A stretch of 64,000 nucleotides of DNA from Mycolicibacterium canariasense. GTDB lineage: Bacteria > Actinomycetota > Actinomycetes > Mycobacteriales > Mycobacteriaceae. Location: assembly GCF_002101555.1 (NCBI RefSeq), contig NZ_LQOL01000099.1:62001-126000 (forward strand), written 5' to 3'. Below are positions 42,564-54,306 of this stretch, one piece after another (the stretch's first letter is position 1; each line of letters opens with the position of its first letter). The translations under genes and the position numbers were made by a program. The notes under the pieces are model-generated. The model searched no databases. It was not told where the DNA came from and saw nothing but the letters and a program-made list of their open reading frames with translations.

Positions 42564-44759
42564 ATGACCGAGCGCGTGACCGTCGGGAATCTTCGGGTCG
42601 CCAAGGTGCTGCACGACTTCATCACCAACGAGGCGCTGCCCGGTACCGGCGTAGACCCCGACAGCTTCTGGGCGGGTGTGGACAAGGTCGTCACCGACCT
42701 GGCCCCGCAGAACCAGGACCTGCTGGCCCGCCGCGACGATCTGCAGGCCCAGATCGACAAGTGGCACCGGGCCCGGCTGATCGGTGAATTCGACGCCGCC
42801 GGATACAAGACCTTCCTCAGCGAAATCGGTTACCTGCAGCCCGAACCCGCGGAGTTCACCATCACCACCTCGGGGGTGGACGCCGAGATCACCAGCACCG
42901 CGGGCCCGCAGTTGGTGGTGCCGATCCTCAACGCGCGCTTCGCGCTGAACGCCGCCAACGCCCGCTGGGGTTCGCTGTACGACGCGCTGTACGGCACCGA
43001 TGTGATCAGTGAGGACGACGGCGCCGAGAAGGGCACCGGTTACAACCGGGTTCGCGGCGACAAGGTGATCGCCTACGCCCGCAACTTCCTCGACGAGGCG
43101 GCACCGCTGGCGTCGGGGTCGTGGTCGGAGATCACCGGTCTGCGCATCGACGACGAGCACCGGTTGGTGGTCACGTTGGGCGACGGCCTCGAGGCCGGGC
43201 TGGCCGACGCCGACCAGTTCGTCGGCTACACCGGCGAACTCGGATCCCCGTCCTGGTCGGTGCTGCTGGTCAACCACGGGCTGCACATCGAGATCCTCGT
43301 CGACCCGCAATCCCCCGTCGGCGCCACCGACAAGGCCGGCATCAAGGATGTCGTGTTGGAGTCGGCGATCACCACGATCATGGACTTCGAGGACTCCGTC
43401 GCCGCCGTCGACGCCGAGGACAAGGTGCTCGGTTACCGCAACTGGCTCGGCCTGAACAGGGGCGACCTGGCCGAAGAGGTCAGCAAGGGCGGCAAGTCCT
43501 TCACCCGGGTGCTCAACCCGGACCGCGTCTTCACCACCCCGGACGGCGAGGGTGAGCTCACCCTGCCCGGGCGCAGCCTGCTGTTCGTCCGCAACGTCGG
43601 GCACCTGATGACCAACGACGCCATCGTGGATGCCGAAGGCAACGAGATCCCCGAAGGTATCCAGGACGCGTTGTTCACCAGCCTGATCGCCATGCACGGC
43701 TTGAAGACCGGTGACGCGAACGGCCCGTACCAGAACAGCCGCACCGGTTCGGTGTACATCGTCAAGCCGAAGATGCACGGCCCCGACGAGGTGGCGTTCA
43801 CCTGTGAGCTGTTCAGCCGCGTCGAGGACGTGCTCGGTCTGCCGCAGGCCACCCTCAAGGTCGGCATCATGGACGAGGAGCGGCGGACCACGCTGAACCT
43901 CAAGGCCTGCATCAAGGCCGCCGCCGACCGGGTGGTGTTCATCAACACCGGCTTCCTGGACCGCACCGGCGACGAGATCCACACCTCGATGGAGGCCGGG
44001 CCGATGATCCGCAAGGGCGCGATGAAGTCGCAGCCGTGGATCAAGGCGTACGAGGACAACAATGTCGACGTCGGCCTGGCGACCGGGCTGTCCGGCCGCG
44101 CCCAGATCGGCAAGGGTATGTGGGCGATGACCGATCTGATGGCCGACATGGTCGAGCAGAAGATCGGCCAGCCCAAGGCGGGCGCCACCACCGCGTGGGT
44201 ACCGTCGCCGACCGCGGCCACGCTGCACGCCATGCACTACCACCAGGTGGACGTGTACGCCGTGCAGGCCGAGCTGCAGGGCAAGAGCCGCGCCACCATC
44301 GACGAGCTGCTCACCATCCCGCTGTCCGGCGAGCTGGCCTGGGCCCCGGAGGAGATCCGCGAGGAGGTGGACAACAACTGCCAGTCCATCCTCGGCTACG
44401 TGGTGCGTTGGATCGACGCCGGCGTCGGCTGCTCCAAGGTGCCCGACATCCACAACGTCGCGCTGATGGAGGACCGCGCCACCCTGCGCATCTCCAGCCA
44501 GCTGCTGGCCAACTGGCTGCGGCACGCCGTCATCACCGAGGAGGACGTGAAGGCCAGCCTGCGGCGGATGGCCGCCGTGGTCGACGCGCAGAATGCCGGT
44601 GACGCCGACTATCTGCCGATGGCTCCCGACCCGGAGGCGAGCATCGCCTTCCAGGCCGCGCAGGAACTCATCCTGTCCGGCGCCCAGCAGCCCAACGGCT
44701 ACACCGAGCCGATCCTGCACCGGCGCCGCCGGGAGTTCAAAGCCCGCGCCGCCCAGTAA
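42564..44759 (+). CDS. glcB: Malate synthase G
   Basis: Encodes 731 aa behind AAGGGAGG. MTERVTVGNLRVAKVLHDFI starts the AceB-G family; GYNRVRGDKVIAYARNF, TIMDFEDSVAAVD (catalytic Asp/Glu region) and MEDRATLRISSQLLANWL match malate synthase G. It condenses glyoxylate with acetyl-CoA in the glyoxylate shunt. The usual length is about 740 aa. Confidence 0.97.
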   Translation: MTERVTVGNLRVAKVLHDFITNEALPGTGVDPDSFWAGVDKVVTDLAPQNQDLLARRDDLQAQIDKWHRARLIGEFDAAGYKTFLSEIGYLQPEPAEFTITTSGVDAEITSTAGPQLVVPILNARFALNAANARWGSLYDALYGTDVISEDDGAEKGTGYNRVRGDKVIAYARNFLDEAAPLASGSWSEITGLRIDDEHRLVVTLGDGLEAGLADADQFVGYTGELGSPSWSVLLVNHGLHIEILVDPQSPVGATDKAGIKDVVLESAITTIMDFEDSVAAVDAEDKVLGYRNWLGLNRGDLAEEVSKGGKSFTRVLNPDRVFTTPDGEGELTLPGRSLLFVRNVGHLMTNDAIVDAEGNEIPEGIQDALFTSLIAMHGLKTGDANGPYQNSRTGSVYIVKPKMHGPDEVAFTCELFSRVEDVLGLPQATLKVGIMDEERRTTLNLKACIKAAADRVVFINTGFLDRTGDEIHTSMEAGPMIRKGAMKSQPWIKAYEDNNVDVGLATGLSGRAQIGKGMWAMTDLMADMVEQKIGQPKAGATTAWVPSPTAATLHAMHYHQVDVYAVQAELQGKSRATIDELLTIPLSGELAWAPEEIREEVDNNCQSILGYVVRWIDAGVGCSKVPDIHNVALMEDRATLRISSQLLANWLRHAVITEEDVKASLRRMAAVVDAQNAGDADYLPMAPDPEASIAFQAAQELILSGAQQPNGYTEPILHRRRREFKARAAQ

Positions 44760-44805
44760 CCTGATCCGGCGGGGCCGACCGACACGACGAGCACGAAGGT
44801 GAGGG

Positions 44806-46704
44806 ATGGGCAGGCACAGCATTCCCGGACCGGACGAACCCGCTGACGACGATGCCGATGCACTGCGTCGGTTCGGGTACGGCACCGAACCCGAGGAACC
44901 GGCCGACGACGAGCCGCCCACCCGTGCGTTGCCGACAACCGGATCGCAGCGCACCTGGGATTCCGGCGAGTGGACCGGCAGCCACCGGGCGATCACGCCA
45001 GGCCGGCGCAAGGTCAGCCCGGCGGTGATCGCCGCCCTGGTCACCGTCGTCGTGGTGGTCGGGGCGTTCATCCTGTGGCGCTTCTTCGGCGATGCCCTGT
45101 CCAGCCGCAGCCACGAGGCCGCGGCCCGCTGCGTCGAAGGTGAGGTCACCGTCGCGGTGCTCGCCGACCCGAGCATCGCCGACCAGGTCCGCACGCTGGC
45201 CGACAGCTACAGCAAGACCGCCGCCCCTGTCGGTGACAAATGCGTGAAAGTGGCTGTGCGCCCGGCCGGTTCGGATGCCGTGGTGAACGGTTTCGTCGGG
45301 CAGTGGCCGGGCGATCTGGGTGACCGGCCGGCGTTGTGGATCCCGGCCAGCACGGTTTCCGAGGCCCGGCTGGAAAGCGCGGCCGGCGCCAAGACGGTGA
45401 GCAACAGCCGGCCGCTGGTCACCTCGCCGGTGCTGCTGGCCATCCGTCCCGAACTGAAAGCGGCGCTGTCCCAGCAGAACTGGTCGACACTGCCCACACT
45501 GCAGAACAACCCGGCCGGACTGGACGAACTGAACCTCCCGGGCTGGGGCTCGCTGAAACTGTCCCTGCCGCTGGGCGGTAACGCCGATGCGACCTATCTG
45601 GCCGCCGAAGCGGTGGCGGCCGCGTCGGCGCCGCAGGGCGCCCCGGCCACCGCCGGGGTGAACGCGGTGCAGTCGCTGTTGGCCGGTCAGCCCAAGCTCG
45701 CCGACACCAACGCCGACACGGCACTGGACGCGCTCGTCAACGCGGCCGATCCGGCGGCCGCCCCGGTGCACGCCGTGGTCACCACCGAGCAGCAGCTGTT
45801 CAAGCGCGGCGCCGACCTGGCCGATGCCGCGCAGAAGCTGACCTCGTGGACGCCGCCGGGCCCGGTGGCCATCGCCGACTATCCGGCCGTGCTGCTCAGC
45901 GGTGATTGGTTGTCGCAGGAACAGATCGGCGCCGCCAGCGAGTTCGACCGGTTCATGCGTAAACCCGAGCAGCTGGCCGAATTCGCCAAGGCCGGTTTCC
46001 GCGCCGACGGCGCGCCGGCGCCGCAGAGCCCGGTGACCGACTTCGCACCGCTGGGGCAGCCGCTGTCGGTGGGCGACAACGAGACCCGGGCCACCATGGC
46101 GGCCGGTCTGACCGCACCGGCGCAGGGACAGACCGTCACCATCATGCTGGACCAGTCGATGACCACCGACGAGGGCGGCAAGAGCCGGCTGGCCAATGTC
46201 GTCACCGCCCTCAACGCCCGGCTGCAGGCGCTGCCGCCGACGGCCGCGGTCGGCTTGTGGACGTTCGACGGGGTGGCGGGCCGGTCGGAGGTCAGCACCG
46301 GGCCGCTCGGCGACCCGGTGGCCGGGCAGCCACGGTCGGCGGTGCTCAAATCCAGCCTGGACGCCCAGTCCGCATCCGGCGGCGGCGCGGTGTCCTTCAC
46401 CACGCTGCGCCTGGTCTACGGCGACGCGTTGACGGCCTTCCGTGACGGACAGACCAATTCGGTGCTGGTGATCACCGCGGGCCCGCACACCGACCAGAGC
46501 CTGGACGGGCCGGGGCTGGTGGATTACATCAAGGGCGCGGCGAACCCGGCCAAGCCGGTGGCGGTCAACGTCGTCGATTTCGGCGCCGACTCCGACCGCG
46601 CCACCTGGGAGGCGGTCGCGCAGGCCAGCGGCGGTCAATACCAGAACGTGGCCAACTCGGCCGGGCCGGAGCTGGCGGCCGCACTCGCCGCGATGCTGGG
46701 TTAG
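44806..46704 (+). CDS. Single-pass membrane protein with extracellular solute-binding-like and VWA domains (Rv1836c-like)
   Basis: Encodes 632 aa: a charged cytoplasmic head (residues 1-70), one membrane helix (AVIAALVTVVVVVGAFILW), a periplasmic substrate-binding-like region, and a C-terminal VWA domain. The MIDAS reads DQSMT in VTIMLDQSMTTDEGG. It probably mediates envelope protein interactions with a divalent metal. Sits after glcB as Rv1836c does. The stop overlaps the convergent hydrolase by 4 bases. Confidence 0.85.
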   Translation: MGRHSIPGPDEPADDDADALRRFGYGTEPEEPADDEPPTRALPTTGSQRTWDSGEWTGSHRAITPGRRKVSPAVIAALVTVVVVVGAFILWRFFGDALSSRSHEAAARCVEGEVTVAVLADPSIADQVRTLADSYSKTAAPVGDKCVKVAVRPAGSDAVVNGFVGQWPGDLGDRPALWIPASTVSEARLESAAGAKTVSNSRPLVTSPVLLAIRPELKAALSQQNWSTLPTLQNNPAGLDELNLPGWGSLKLSLPLGGNADATYLAAEAVAAASAPQGAPATAGVNAVQSLLAGQPKLADTNADTALDALVNAADPAAAPVHAVVTTEQQLFKRGADLADAAQKLTSWTPPGPVAIADYPAVLLSGDWLSQEQIGAASEFDRFMRKPEQLAEFAKAGFRADGAPAPQSPVTDFAPLGQPLSVGDNETRATMAAGLTAPAQGQTVTIMLDQSMTTDEGGKSRLANVVTALNARLQALPPTAAVGLWTFDGVAGRSEVSTGPLGDPVAGQPRSAVLKSSLDAQSASGGGAVSFTTLRLVYGDALTAFRDGQTNSVLVITAGPHTDQSLDGPGLVDYIKGAANPAKPVAVNVVDFGADSDRATWEAVAQASGGQYQNVANSAGPELAAALAAMLG

Positions 46705-47567
46705 CCGCCCAGCAGGTCCAGCGCGCCGCGGACGAACAGATCCGGCACCTCGACCTGCGGATAGTGCCCGACGCCGGGCAGTTCGACGACCGCCGCGGCC
46801 GGCCGCAGTTCCCGGAGCCCGTCGAGCACGTTGACGGTGGCCACCGGATCTTGCAGGCCCCACAGGAAACTCAGCGGCTTGGGCCAGTCGGCCACGGCGC
46901 CGTGCCAGCGCTGCGCATACCGCACCCGCTCGTCCAGATACGCGCAGAGCAGGTGGGCGATGCGGTGTCCGTCGTTGTAGGACAACAGTTCCCATTGCGC
47001 CTGCGCCTCGGCCGGGGTCAGCGGGTGGTCCGCGCCGAACAGCCGGCCGAACCCGCGGATGAAGCCGGAACGATTGGTCAACCGGGACACCACCGGTCCG
47101 AGCGGGCTGCGCAACAACTTCTGGGCGGGACGCAGGCTGGCGCGTTCCAGGATGACGCTGCCGTTGGTCAGCACCGCCCGCTGCAGATCGAATCCCAGCC
47201 TGCCGTCGATATCGCGGGCCAGCAGTTCGGTGGCCACCGAGGTGCCCATGTCGTGGGCGATGAGCACGATCGGCCCCTGGACGGTCGCGTCGACCACCCG
47301 CTCCACGAGATCGGCCTGGTCCAGCAGCGAGTAGCGATGCGGCCGGGGTTTGTCCGACAGTCCGAACCCGAGGAAGTCCAGCGTCAGCCAGGCGCGGCCG
47401 GCCAGCCGGGTGACGATCTCGCGGTAGTCGAACGAGCTGGACGGGAAACCGTGCAGCAGAAGGATCGTCGGGCCGCCGCCCGCCGCCGAACGCACGAACA
47501 CCCGGCCGGCAGCGGTGTCGAGGAACTCGCCGCCGTCCCGCCATTCCCGCACGATCGGCGACAGCAT
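46701..47567 (-). CDS. Alpha/beta hydrolase (epoxide hydrolase/haloalkane dehalogenase type, Rv1834-like)
   Basis: Encodes 288 aa. LLLHGFPSSSFDY (oxyanion region), LDFLGFGLSDKP and the nucleophile elbow IAHDMGTSVA give an Asp nucleophile, as in epoxide hydrolases and haloalkane dehalogenases. The late GHYPQVEVP supplies the His. The gene is preceded by a long hairpin that also lies after gcvP. Confidence 0.85.
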   Translation of the reverse strand: MLSPIVREWRDGGEFLDTAAGRVFVRSAAGGGPTILLLHGFPSSSFDYREIVTRLAGRAWLTLDFLGFGLSDKPRPHRYSLLDQADLVERVVDATVQGPIVLIAHDMGTSVATELLARDIDGRLGFDLQRAVLTNGSVILERASLRPAQKLLRSPLGPVVSRLTNRSGFIRGFGRLFGADHPLTPAEAQAQWELLSYNDGHRIAHLLCAYLDERVRYAQRWHGAVADWPKPLSFLWGLQDPVATVNVLDGLRELRPAAAVVELPGVGHYPQVEVPDLFVRGALDLLGG

Positions 47568-47581
47568 GGGCCCGACCCTAG

Positions 47582-47646
47582 CCCGCGAACGTCGACCACC
47601 GCGCTAAAAAAGGGCGAAAAGTCCAGCGGTGGTCAACGTTCGCGGG
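47582..47646. repeat. Long inverted repeat (21-bp arms, one mismatch) after gcvP
   Basis: Arms 47582-47602 and 47626-47646; the left arm begins CCCGCGAACGTCGACCACC. The loop has AAAAAA, read as U6 on the minus strand. It begins 6 bases after the gcvP stop and ends 15 bases before the hydrolase start, so it could be a terminator or a mobile palindromic element. Confidence 0.9.
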
Positions 47647-47652
47647 GAAGAA

Positions 47653-50478
<2,826 letters not shown>

Positions 50479-50534
50479 GAGAAGCTCTCCCCTGGGTGCG
50501 GGCGCGGGACGCGCGCCGAAGGACGCGTCCTCTC

Positions 50535-50725
50535 CCTCTGTCGGGGCGCCTGAGAGATTCGGCTGCGGCCTGCTCGGCCGCGACCTTTCCCCATGGGCGG
50601 ATGCGCTGAGCACACCACTTTCCAGAGGCATCGGGGCCATGCGCGGTCCGGGGTGCCTGAGAGGTTGACGGAGAGGTGTTGCTCCTTCGGCGCCCGTGAC
50701 TGGCCGTCACGGAACTCTCCCGCGC
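50535..50725 (-). ncRNA. Tandem glycine riboswitch controlling gcvP
   Basis: Two glycine aptamers on the minus strand. Aptamer 1 (50725-50641): closing stem CCGCGC/GCGCGG, with GGAGAGTT, GCCGAAGGAGCAA and CCTCTCAGGCACC. Aptamer 2 (50628-50535): closing stem CAGAGG/CCTCTG, with GGGGAAAG and CCGAATCTCTCAGGCGCC. They are separated by a 12-base linker. It ends about 57 bases before the gcvP start; glycine should switch expression on. Confidence 0.95.
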
Positions 50726-50745
50726 AAGGGCGATGCGCTGCCAGT

Positions 50746-51390
50746 TTAGCCGATCTTGCGGTCGCGGCTCTTCCGACGAGACGCGAGTTCGTCCTCCGGC
50801 GCGGGGATCGACTCGCCGCCGTCGGCCCGCTCACCCGGGAAGTCGGCGATGGCGCCGGTCAGTTCGCGCATGGCGCCGGAGACCGCGATGCCGAACACGC
50901 CCTGGCCGCCCTGCAGCAGGTCGACGACCTCTTCGGCCGAGGTGCACTCGTAGACGGTGGTGCCGTCGGAGAACAGGGTGATGTTGGCCAGGTCCTGCAC
51001 ACCGCGTTGGCGCAGGTGATCGACCGCGACGCGGATGTTGTGCAGCGAGATGCCGGTGTCCAGCAAACGCTTGACGATCTTGAGGACCAGGATGTCCTTG
51101 AAGGAGTACAGCCGCTGGCTGCCGGAGCCGGCCGCACCGCGGATGGAGGGCACCACCAGCGAGGTGCGCGCCCAGTAGTCGAGCTGACGGTAGGTGATGC
51201 CGGCGATCTGGCAGGCACTCGGTCCGCGGTAGCCCACCAGTTCGTCGGGCACCGAGTCGTCCGGGAACAGACCTGCCTGCACGGGCTCGCCGACGCTGCC
51301 GCTCACCGCCGGGACTTGACCGGCCTCGGGGCCGCTGGTGGTCGACAGATCCAACTCCCCCTGATGTGGCGTGCGTGGCGTGTCGCCCAC
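50746..51390 (-). CDS. MerR-type transcriptional regulator (Rv1830-like)
   Basis: Encodes 214 aa from GTG 51390, preceded by GGAGAGG. A MerR HTH (GITYRQLDYWARTSLVVPSIRGAAG, RLYSFKDILVLKIVKRLLDTGISL) follows a 60-residue variable head, and a C-terminal unknown region ends RRKSRDRKIG. In M. tuberculosis this gene sits before gcvP. The target and effector are unknown. Confidence 0.9.
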   Translation of the reverse strand: MGDTPRTPHQGELDLSTTSGPEAGQVPAVSGSVGEPVQAGLFPDDSVPDELVGYRGPSACQIAGITYRQLDYWARTSLVVPSIRGAAGSGSQRLYSFKDILVLKIVKRLLDTGISLHNIRVAVDHLRQRGVQDLANITLFSDGTTVYECTSAEEVVDLLQGGQGVFGIAVSGAMRELTGAIADFPGERADGGESIPAPEDELASRRKSRDRKIG

Positions 51391-51568
51391 AATCCATCCT
51401 CTCCGCCGATCGATTCCGGCTGCATGACCTGCGCGGCAGCCTGCTACCACGCCTCATCTGCCCAGTTTCGAATGTGTCGAGCATACGCCCAACACTGTCC
51501 GGTTACTGCTCGTCGTCGTTGAAAAGTATGGCTGCCCGTTTCCCGGTCATCCCACACACGGCCCGCGT

Positions 51569-51601
51569 GTCGAGGTCACGAGATGTATCCGTGACCTCGA
51601 C
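51569..51601. repeat. Perfect 12-bp inverted repeat upstream of sulfur transporter
   Basis: GTCGAGGTCACG (51569-51580), loop of 9 bases, CGTGACCTCGAC (51590-51601). No U-tract follows. It may be an operator or a weak terminator. Confidence 0.6.
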
Positions 51602-51661
51602 GGCTCGCCTGCCGCCGCACCGCCTGAGCGGTCCCGCCGATGCTGCTCGACGTCACAGTGA

Positions 51662-51691
51662 CAACCTGATACCCCAAGGGGTATTAGGTTG
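51662..51691. promoter_or_regulatory. CstR/CsoR-type operator
   Basis: CAACCT-G-ATACCCC-AA-GGGGTAT-T-AGGTTG: two perfect arm pairs around AA. The inner ATACCCC/GGGGTAT is the pattern of CsoR-family (CstR, CsoR) repressor sites. It lies 62 bases upstream of a sulfur transporter gene, fitting persulfide-responsive control. Confidence 0.75.
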
Positions 51692-51753
51692 TATATGCCG
51701 CTTTTCCGTCCCGCCACACCCTCCACACCGCCGGTCACCTTCGGCGTCTCGTC

Positions 51754-53019
51754 ATGAGCGGGGTCACCGCGCCACTCGGGGTTGCTCTGCCGATCGGAGC
51801 GGCCTTCGGCATCGTCGCCGGACTGTGGGGAATCGGTAACCCCGAGACCGTTATTCGCGCCGCCCGGTTGGTCGACCGGTTGTTGTTGGGCTGCTTCCTG
51901 TTCGTCACGGCGGTGGGCGCCGTACTGCTCTATGGCCTGCACGCCCTGGGCGTCCCGATGCACTTCGCACCGAAGCCGCTGTTCGTCTTCGGAATCATCG
52001 CGGGTGGCGTGCTGTTCGGCACCGGAGCGGCAATCAGCGGATACTTCCCCGGCACCGCCCTGATCGCCCTGGGCGAAGGTCGGCGAGACGCGTTGGCCGC
52101 GATCCCCGGCGGGTTGCTCGGTGCGGCGGCCTGGACGGCGCTTTTCGGCACGCCCGTCGGCCAGTGGCTGACAACGACCGCCAACTACGGTGGCCTCGTC
52201 GCGGGCGGATACCTGAACGCGCAGGCCACCGCGCGAATGCTCGCCATTGCGGTCGGCTACGCGGCGCTGGCCTTCGCGCTGCTGAGGTACCTGCCGCGGT
52301 TTCGTGGAGGTGAACGTTGTTGCCTTCGCGAGCTTTCGGGGGCGACGCCCTCCGAATTCGAACGCCGGATGATGCACGACACCATCGCCTACCTCTACGA
52401 AGGTGTCGACGAAAGGGCCGGCCGACGCCGACCGTGGTTCGAACGGATCTACCGAGATCAGGTGGCACACCCCGCCTTTTTCACCCGCACGGTCGCCGTG
52501 GTCGCCACGGGTGTCGCCGCGCTCGTGGTGTTGTCCATATTCCTCCGCCAGCCGTTCGGCCAGTCCACCACCTATTCGTGGCTCGTCGGCGAGTTGTTCA
52601 TGCCCGATTTCGCCTATTCGCACCAGGTCATCCGCGGTATCGGCTGGGAACCGCTCAGCGACCTCGGGGTTCTGGTCGGGGGCTTCCTGGCTGCCAGGTT
52701 CATCAGTGGCAGGTTCACCGGATTCCGCCCAGTCGTCCCGCCGTCCTGGCGGCACCGCTTCGGACCGGGGCGCGCCAACCGGGCGGCCGCGGTGTTCCTG
52801 GGATCGTTTCTGACGCTGTTCGGCGCCAGGATGGCCGGTGGATGCACGAGCGGACACACTCTCAGCGGCGGTATCCAACTGTCGGTGAGCGCCTGGCTGT
52901 TCACCGCCTCGATGCTCGCGGCGATGGTCGTCACGGCCCGCGTTGTCTACCGAGATGCGGGCTGGTCGGTCACCGCGGAAGCAGAAGACCGCACCGCCAG
53001 TGGCACGAGCCGCGGTTAA
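51754..53019 (+). CDS. YeeE/YedE (TsuA-like) sulfur-compound transporter
   Basis: Encodes 421 aa with about nine membrane helices. The YeeE/YedE repeats appear as GTGAAISGYFPGTALIALGEG and GARMAGGCTSGHTLSGGIQL, with conserved Cys and the GGCTSGH motif. The family imports thiosulfate or related sulfur species. An operator of CsoR/CstR type precedes it; no cstR gene, sulfurtransferase or rhodanese is adjacent. It interrupts the normal order between the MerR gene and DUF151, so it may be a lineage-specific insertion. Confidence 0.85.
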   Translation: MSGVTAPLGVALPIGAAFGIVAGLWGIGNPETVIRAARLVDRLLLGCFLFVTAVGAVLLYGLHALGVPMHFAPKPLFVFGIIAGGVLFGTGAAISGYFPGTALIALGEGRRDALAAIPGGLLGAAAWTALFGTPVGQWLTTTANYGGLVAGGYLNAQATARMLAIAVGYAALAFALLRYLPRFRGGERCCLRELSGATPSEFERRMMHDTIAYLYEGVDERAGRRRPWFERIYRDQVAHPAFFTRTVAVVATGVAALVVLSIFLRQPFGQSTTYSWLVGELFMPDFAYSHQVIRGIGWEPLSDLGVLVGGFLAARFISGRFTGFRPVVPPSWRHRFGPGRANRAAAVFLGSFLTLFGARMAGGCTSGHTLSGGIQLSVSAWLFTASMLAAMVVTARVVYRDAGWSVTAEAEDRTASGTSRG

Positions 53020-53510
53020 GTGGCCTTGAAATCGTCCGGCGACACGCTGTCGAGGAACTCCTTGAATTTCTCGACCTCGTCCTCGCGCACCGGGCCCGAG
53101 GACTCGTCGTCGGTCTCGTCCGGGATCAGCAGCCCGGCCTCGGCCAGCACCGCCTCCTCGACGTAGATGGGCACGCCGACGCGTAATGCGATGGCCACCG
53201 AATCCGACGGGCGAGCCGACACCTTGATATCGCGATCGAAGATCAGGTCGGCGTAAAAGGTGCCTTCCTGCAGGTCGACGATCCGCACCTCTTTCAGCGA
53301 GTGCCCAAGCGCAGCAATCAAATCCCGGATCAGATCGTGGGTCAGCGGCCGCGACGGCTCGACACCCTGTTGTTCGAGGGCGATGGCGGCGGCCTCCGAC
53401 TGGCCGATCCAGATCGGCAGGTAGCGGTCACCATCGGATTCACGCAGCAGCAGTACAGGCTGATTCTGAGGCTGCTCAACGCGAATACCGACTACCCGAA
53501 CCTCACCCAT
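53016..53510 (-). CDS. Bifunctional nuclease domain protein (DUF151, Rv1829-like)
   Basis: Encodes 164 aa: VRVVGIRVEQPQNQPVLLLRESDGDRYLPIWIGQSEAAAIAL is the DUF151 core, with DSVAIALRVGVPIYVEEAVL after it. The family includes bifunctional nucleases linked to stress. Overlaps the convergent transporter by 4 bases. Confidence 0.9.
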   Translation of the reverse strand: MGEVRVVGIRVEQPQNQPVLLLRESDGDRYLPIWIGQSEAAAIALEQQGVEPSRPLTHDLIRDLIAALGHSLKEVRIVDLQEGTFYADLIFDRDIKVSARPSDSVAIALRVGVPIYVEEAVLAEAGLLIPDETDDESSGPVREDEVEKFKEFLDSVSPDDFKAT

Positions 53511-53556
53511 CTGCGTCTGCCCTCCATGACGATGCCGTCACCGAAAAGTCTAGTCC

Positions 53557-54294
53557 TCAGCGATCCAGAACGTCGCGCACAGCCGATTTGATCAGCGACG
53601 TGTGCAACGTGATCGCCAACGCGGCCACCTCACGGGCCAGGTCATCGGCCCGGTCCCGGGCGCCGGCGTTACCCGCGGCGGCGACCGGACCGGCAATCTG
53701 CGCGATCAGATCGGACTGCCGGTCGGCGGCGGACCGGAAAGCCCGCAGATGCCGCGGCTCGACGCCGTAATCGGCCAGCGCCCGCGCGCACTGGGCGATC
53801 AGCACCGAATGCTCGTCGAAGAAACCCGCCGGCCCGGGCCGGATGATGCCCGCGGTGACCAGTGCGGCCAGCAGCGCGGCGTCCACCCCGGACCGTTCCA
53901 GCAGGTCCTCCCTGCTCAACCGAACCTGCGCCGGAGCGACCGCGGCGGCCGCCTCGTGCCGGTCGGTGGCCGTCGGCGTCACGGGCACCAAACGCGGTAC
54001 CGCATAAGCGCTTCCGCCGGTCGGCAGCTCACCGTCGGGCAGGGCGTCCAACTGCGCCTTGATCACCTTCAGCGGCAGATACTGGTCGCGCTGCGCGGTC
54101 AGGATGAACCGCAGTCGTGCGCAGTCGTACGCGGTGAACCGCCGGTACCCGGCCGCCGACCGTTCCGGCGTGACCAGCCCCTCGGCCTCCAGGAACCGGA
54201 TCTTCGAGATGGTCACGTCGGGGAAGTCGGGGCGCAGCAGATCGAGCACCGCTCCGATCGACATCCCGGTGAATCCCGGGTCCGGTTGGGTCAT
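53557..54294 (-). CDS. MerR-family regulator (Rv1828-like)
   Basis: Encodes 245 aa. HTH: MSIGAVLDLLRPDFPDVTISKIRFLEAEGLVTPERSAAGYRRFTAYDC, followed by a linker helix and a C-terminal helical domain (about 150-245). Located next to garA as in M. tuberculosis. Confidence 0.92.
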   Translation of the reverse strand: MTQPDPGFTGMSIGAVLDLLRPDFPDVTISKIRFLEAEGLVTPERSAAGYRRFTAYDCARLRFILTAQRDQYLPLKVIKAQLDALPDGELPTGGSAYAVPRLVPVTPTATDRHEAAAAVAPAQVRLSREDLLERSGVDAALLAALVTAGIIRPGPAGFFDEHSVLIAQCARALADYGVEPRHLRAFRSAADRQSDLIAQIAGPVAAAGNAGARDRADDLAREVAALAITLHTSLIKSAVRDVLDR

Positions 54295-54306
54295 CCCGGG
54301 TTCGCG

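Larger units (their letters stand above)
51391..51753. other. Divergent intergenic region with two inverted repeats
   Basis: This 363-base stretch holds no convincing gene. It separates the minus-strand MerR gene from the plus-strand sulfur transporter. Its notable contents are a 12-bp stem hairpin at 51569-51601 and a 30-bp operator-like palindrome at 51662-51691; both are listed separately. Confidence 0.8.

Noticed and set aside
42420..45194. 924-codon minus-strand ORF opposite glcB
   Set aside because: Antisense shadow of glcB; no recognisable domain.
44737..47544. 935-codon minus-strand ORF
   Set aside because: Out-of-frame shadow of the VWA gene and the hydrolase gene.
50479..50640. 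N-terminal extension of gcvP into the riboswitch
   Set aside because: The extra 54 codons overlap aptamer 2 and do not match GcvP; GTG 50478 has a ribosome site and gives the family length.
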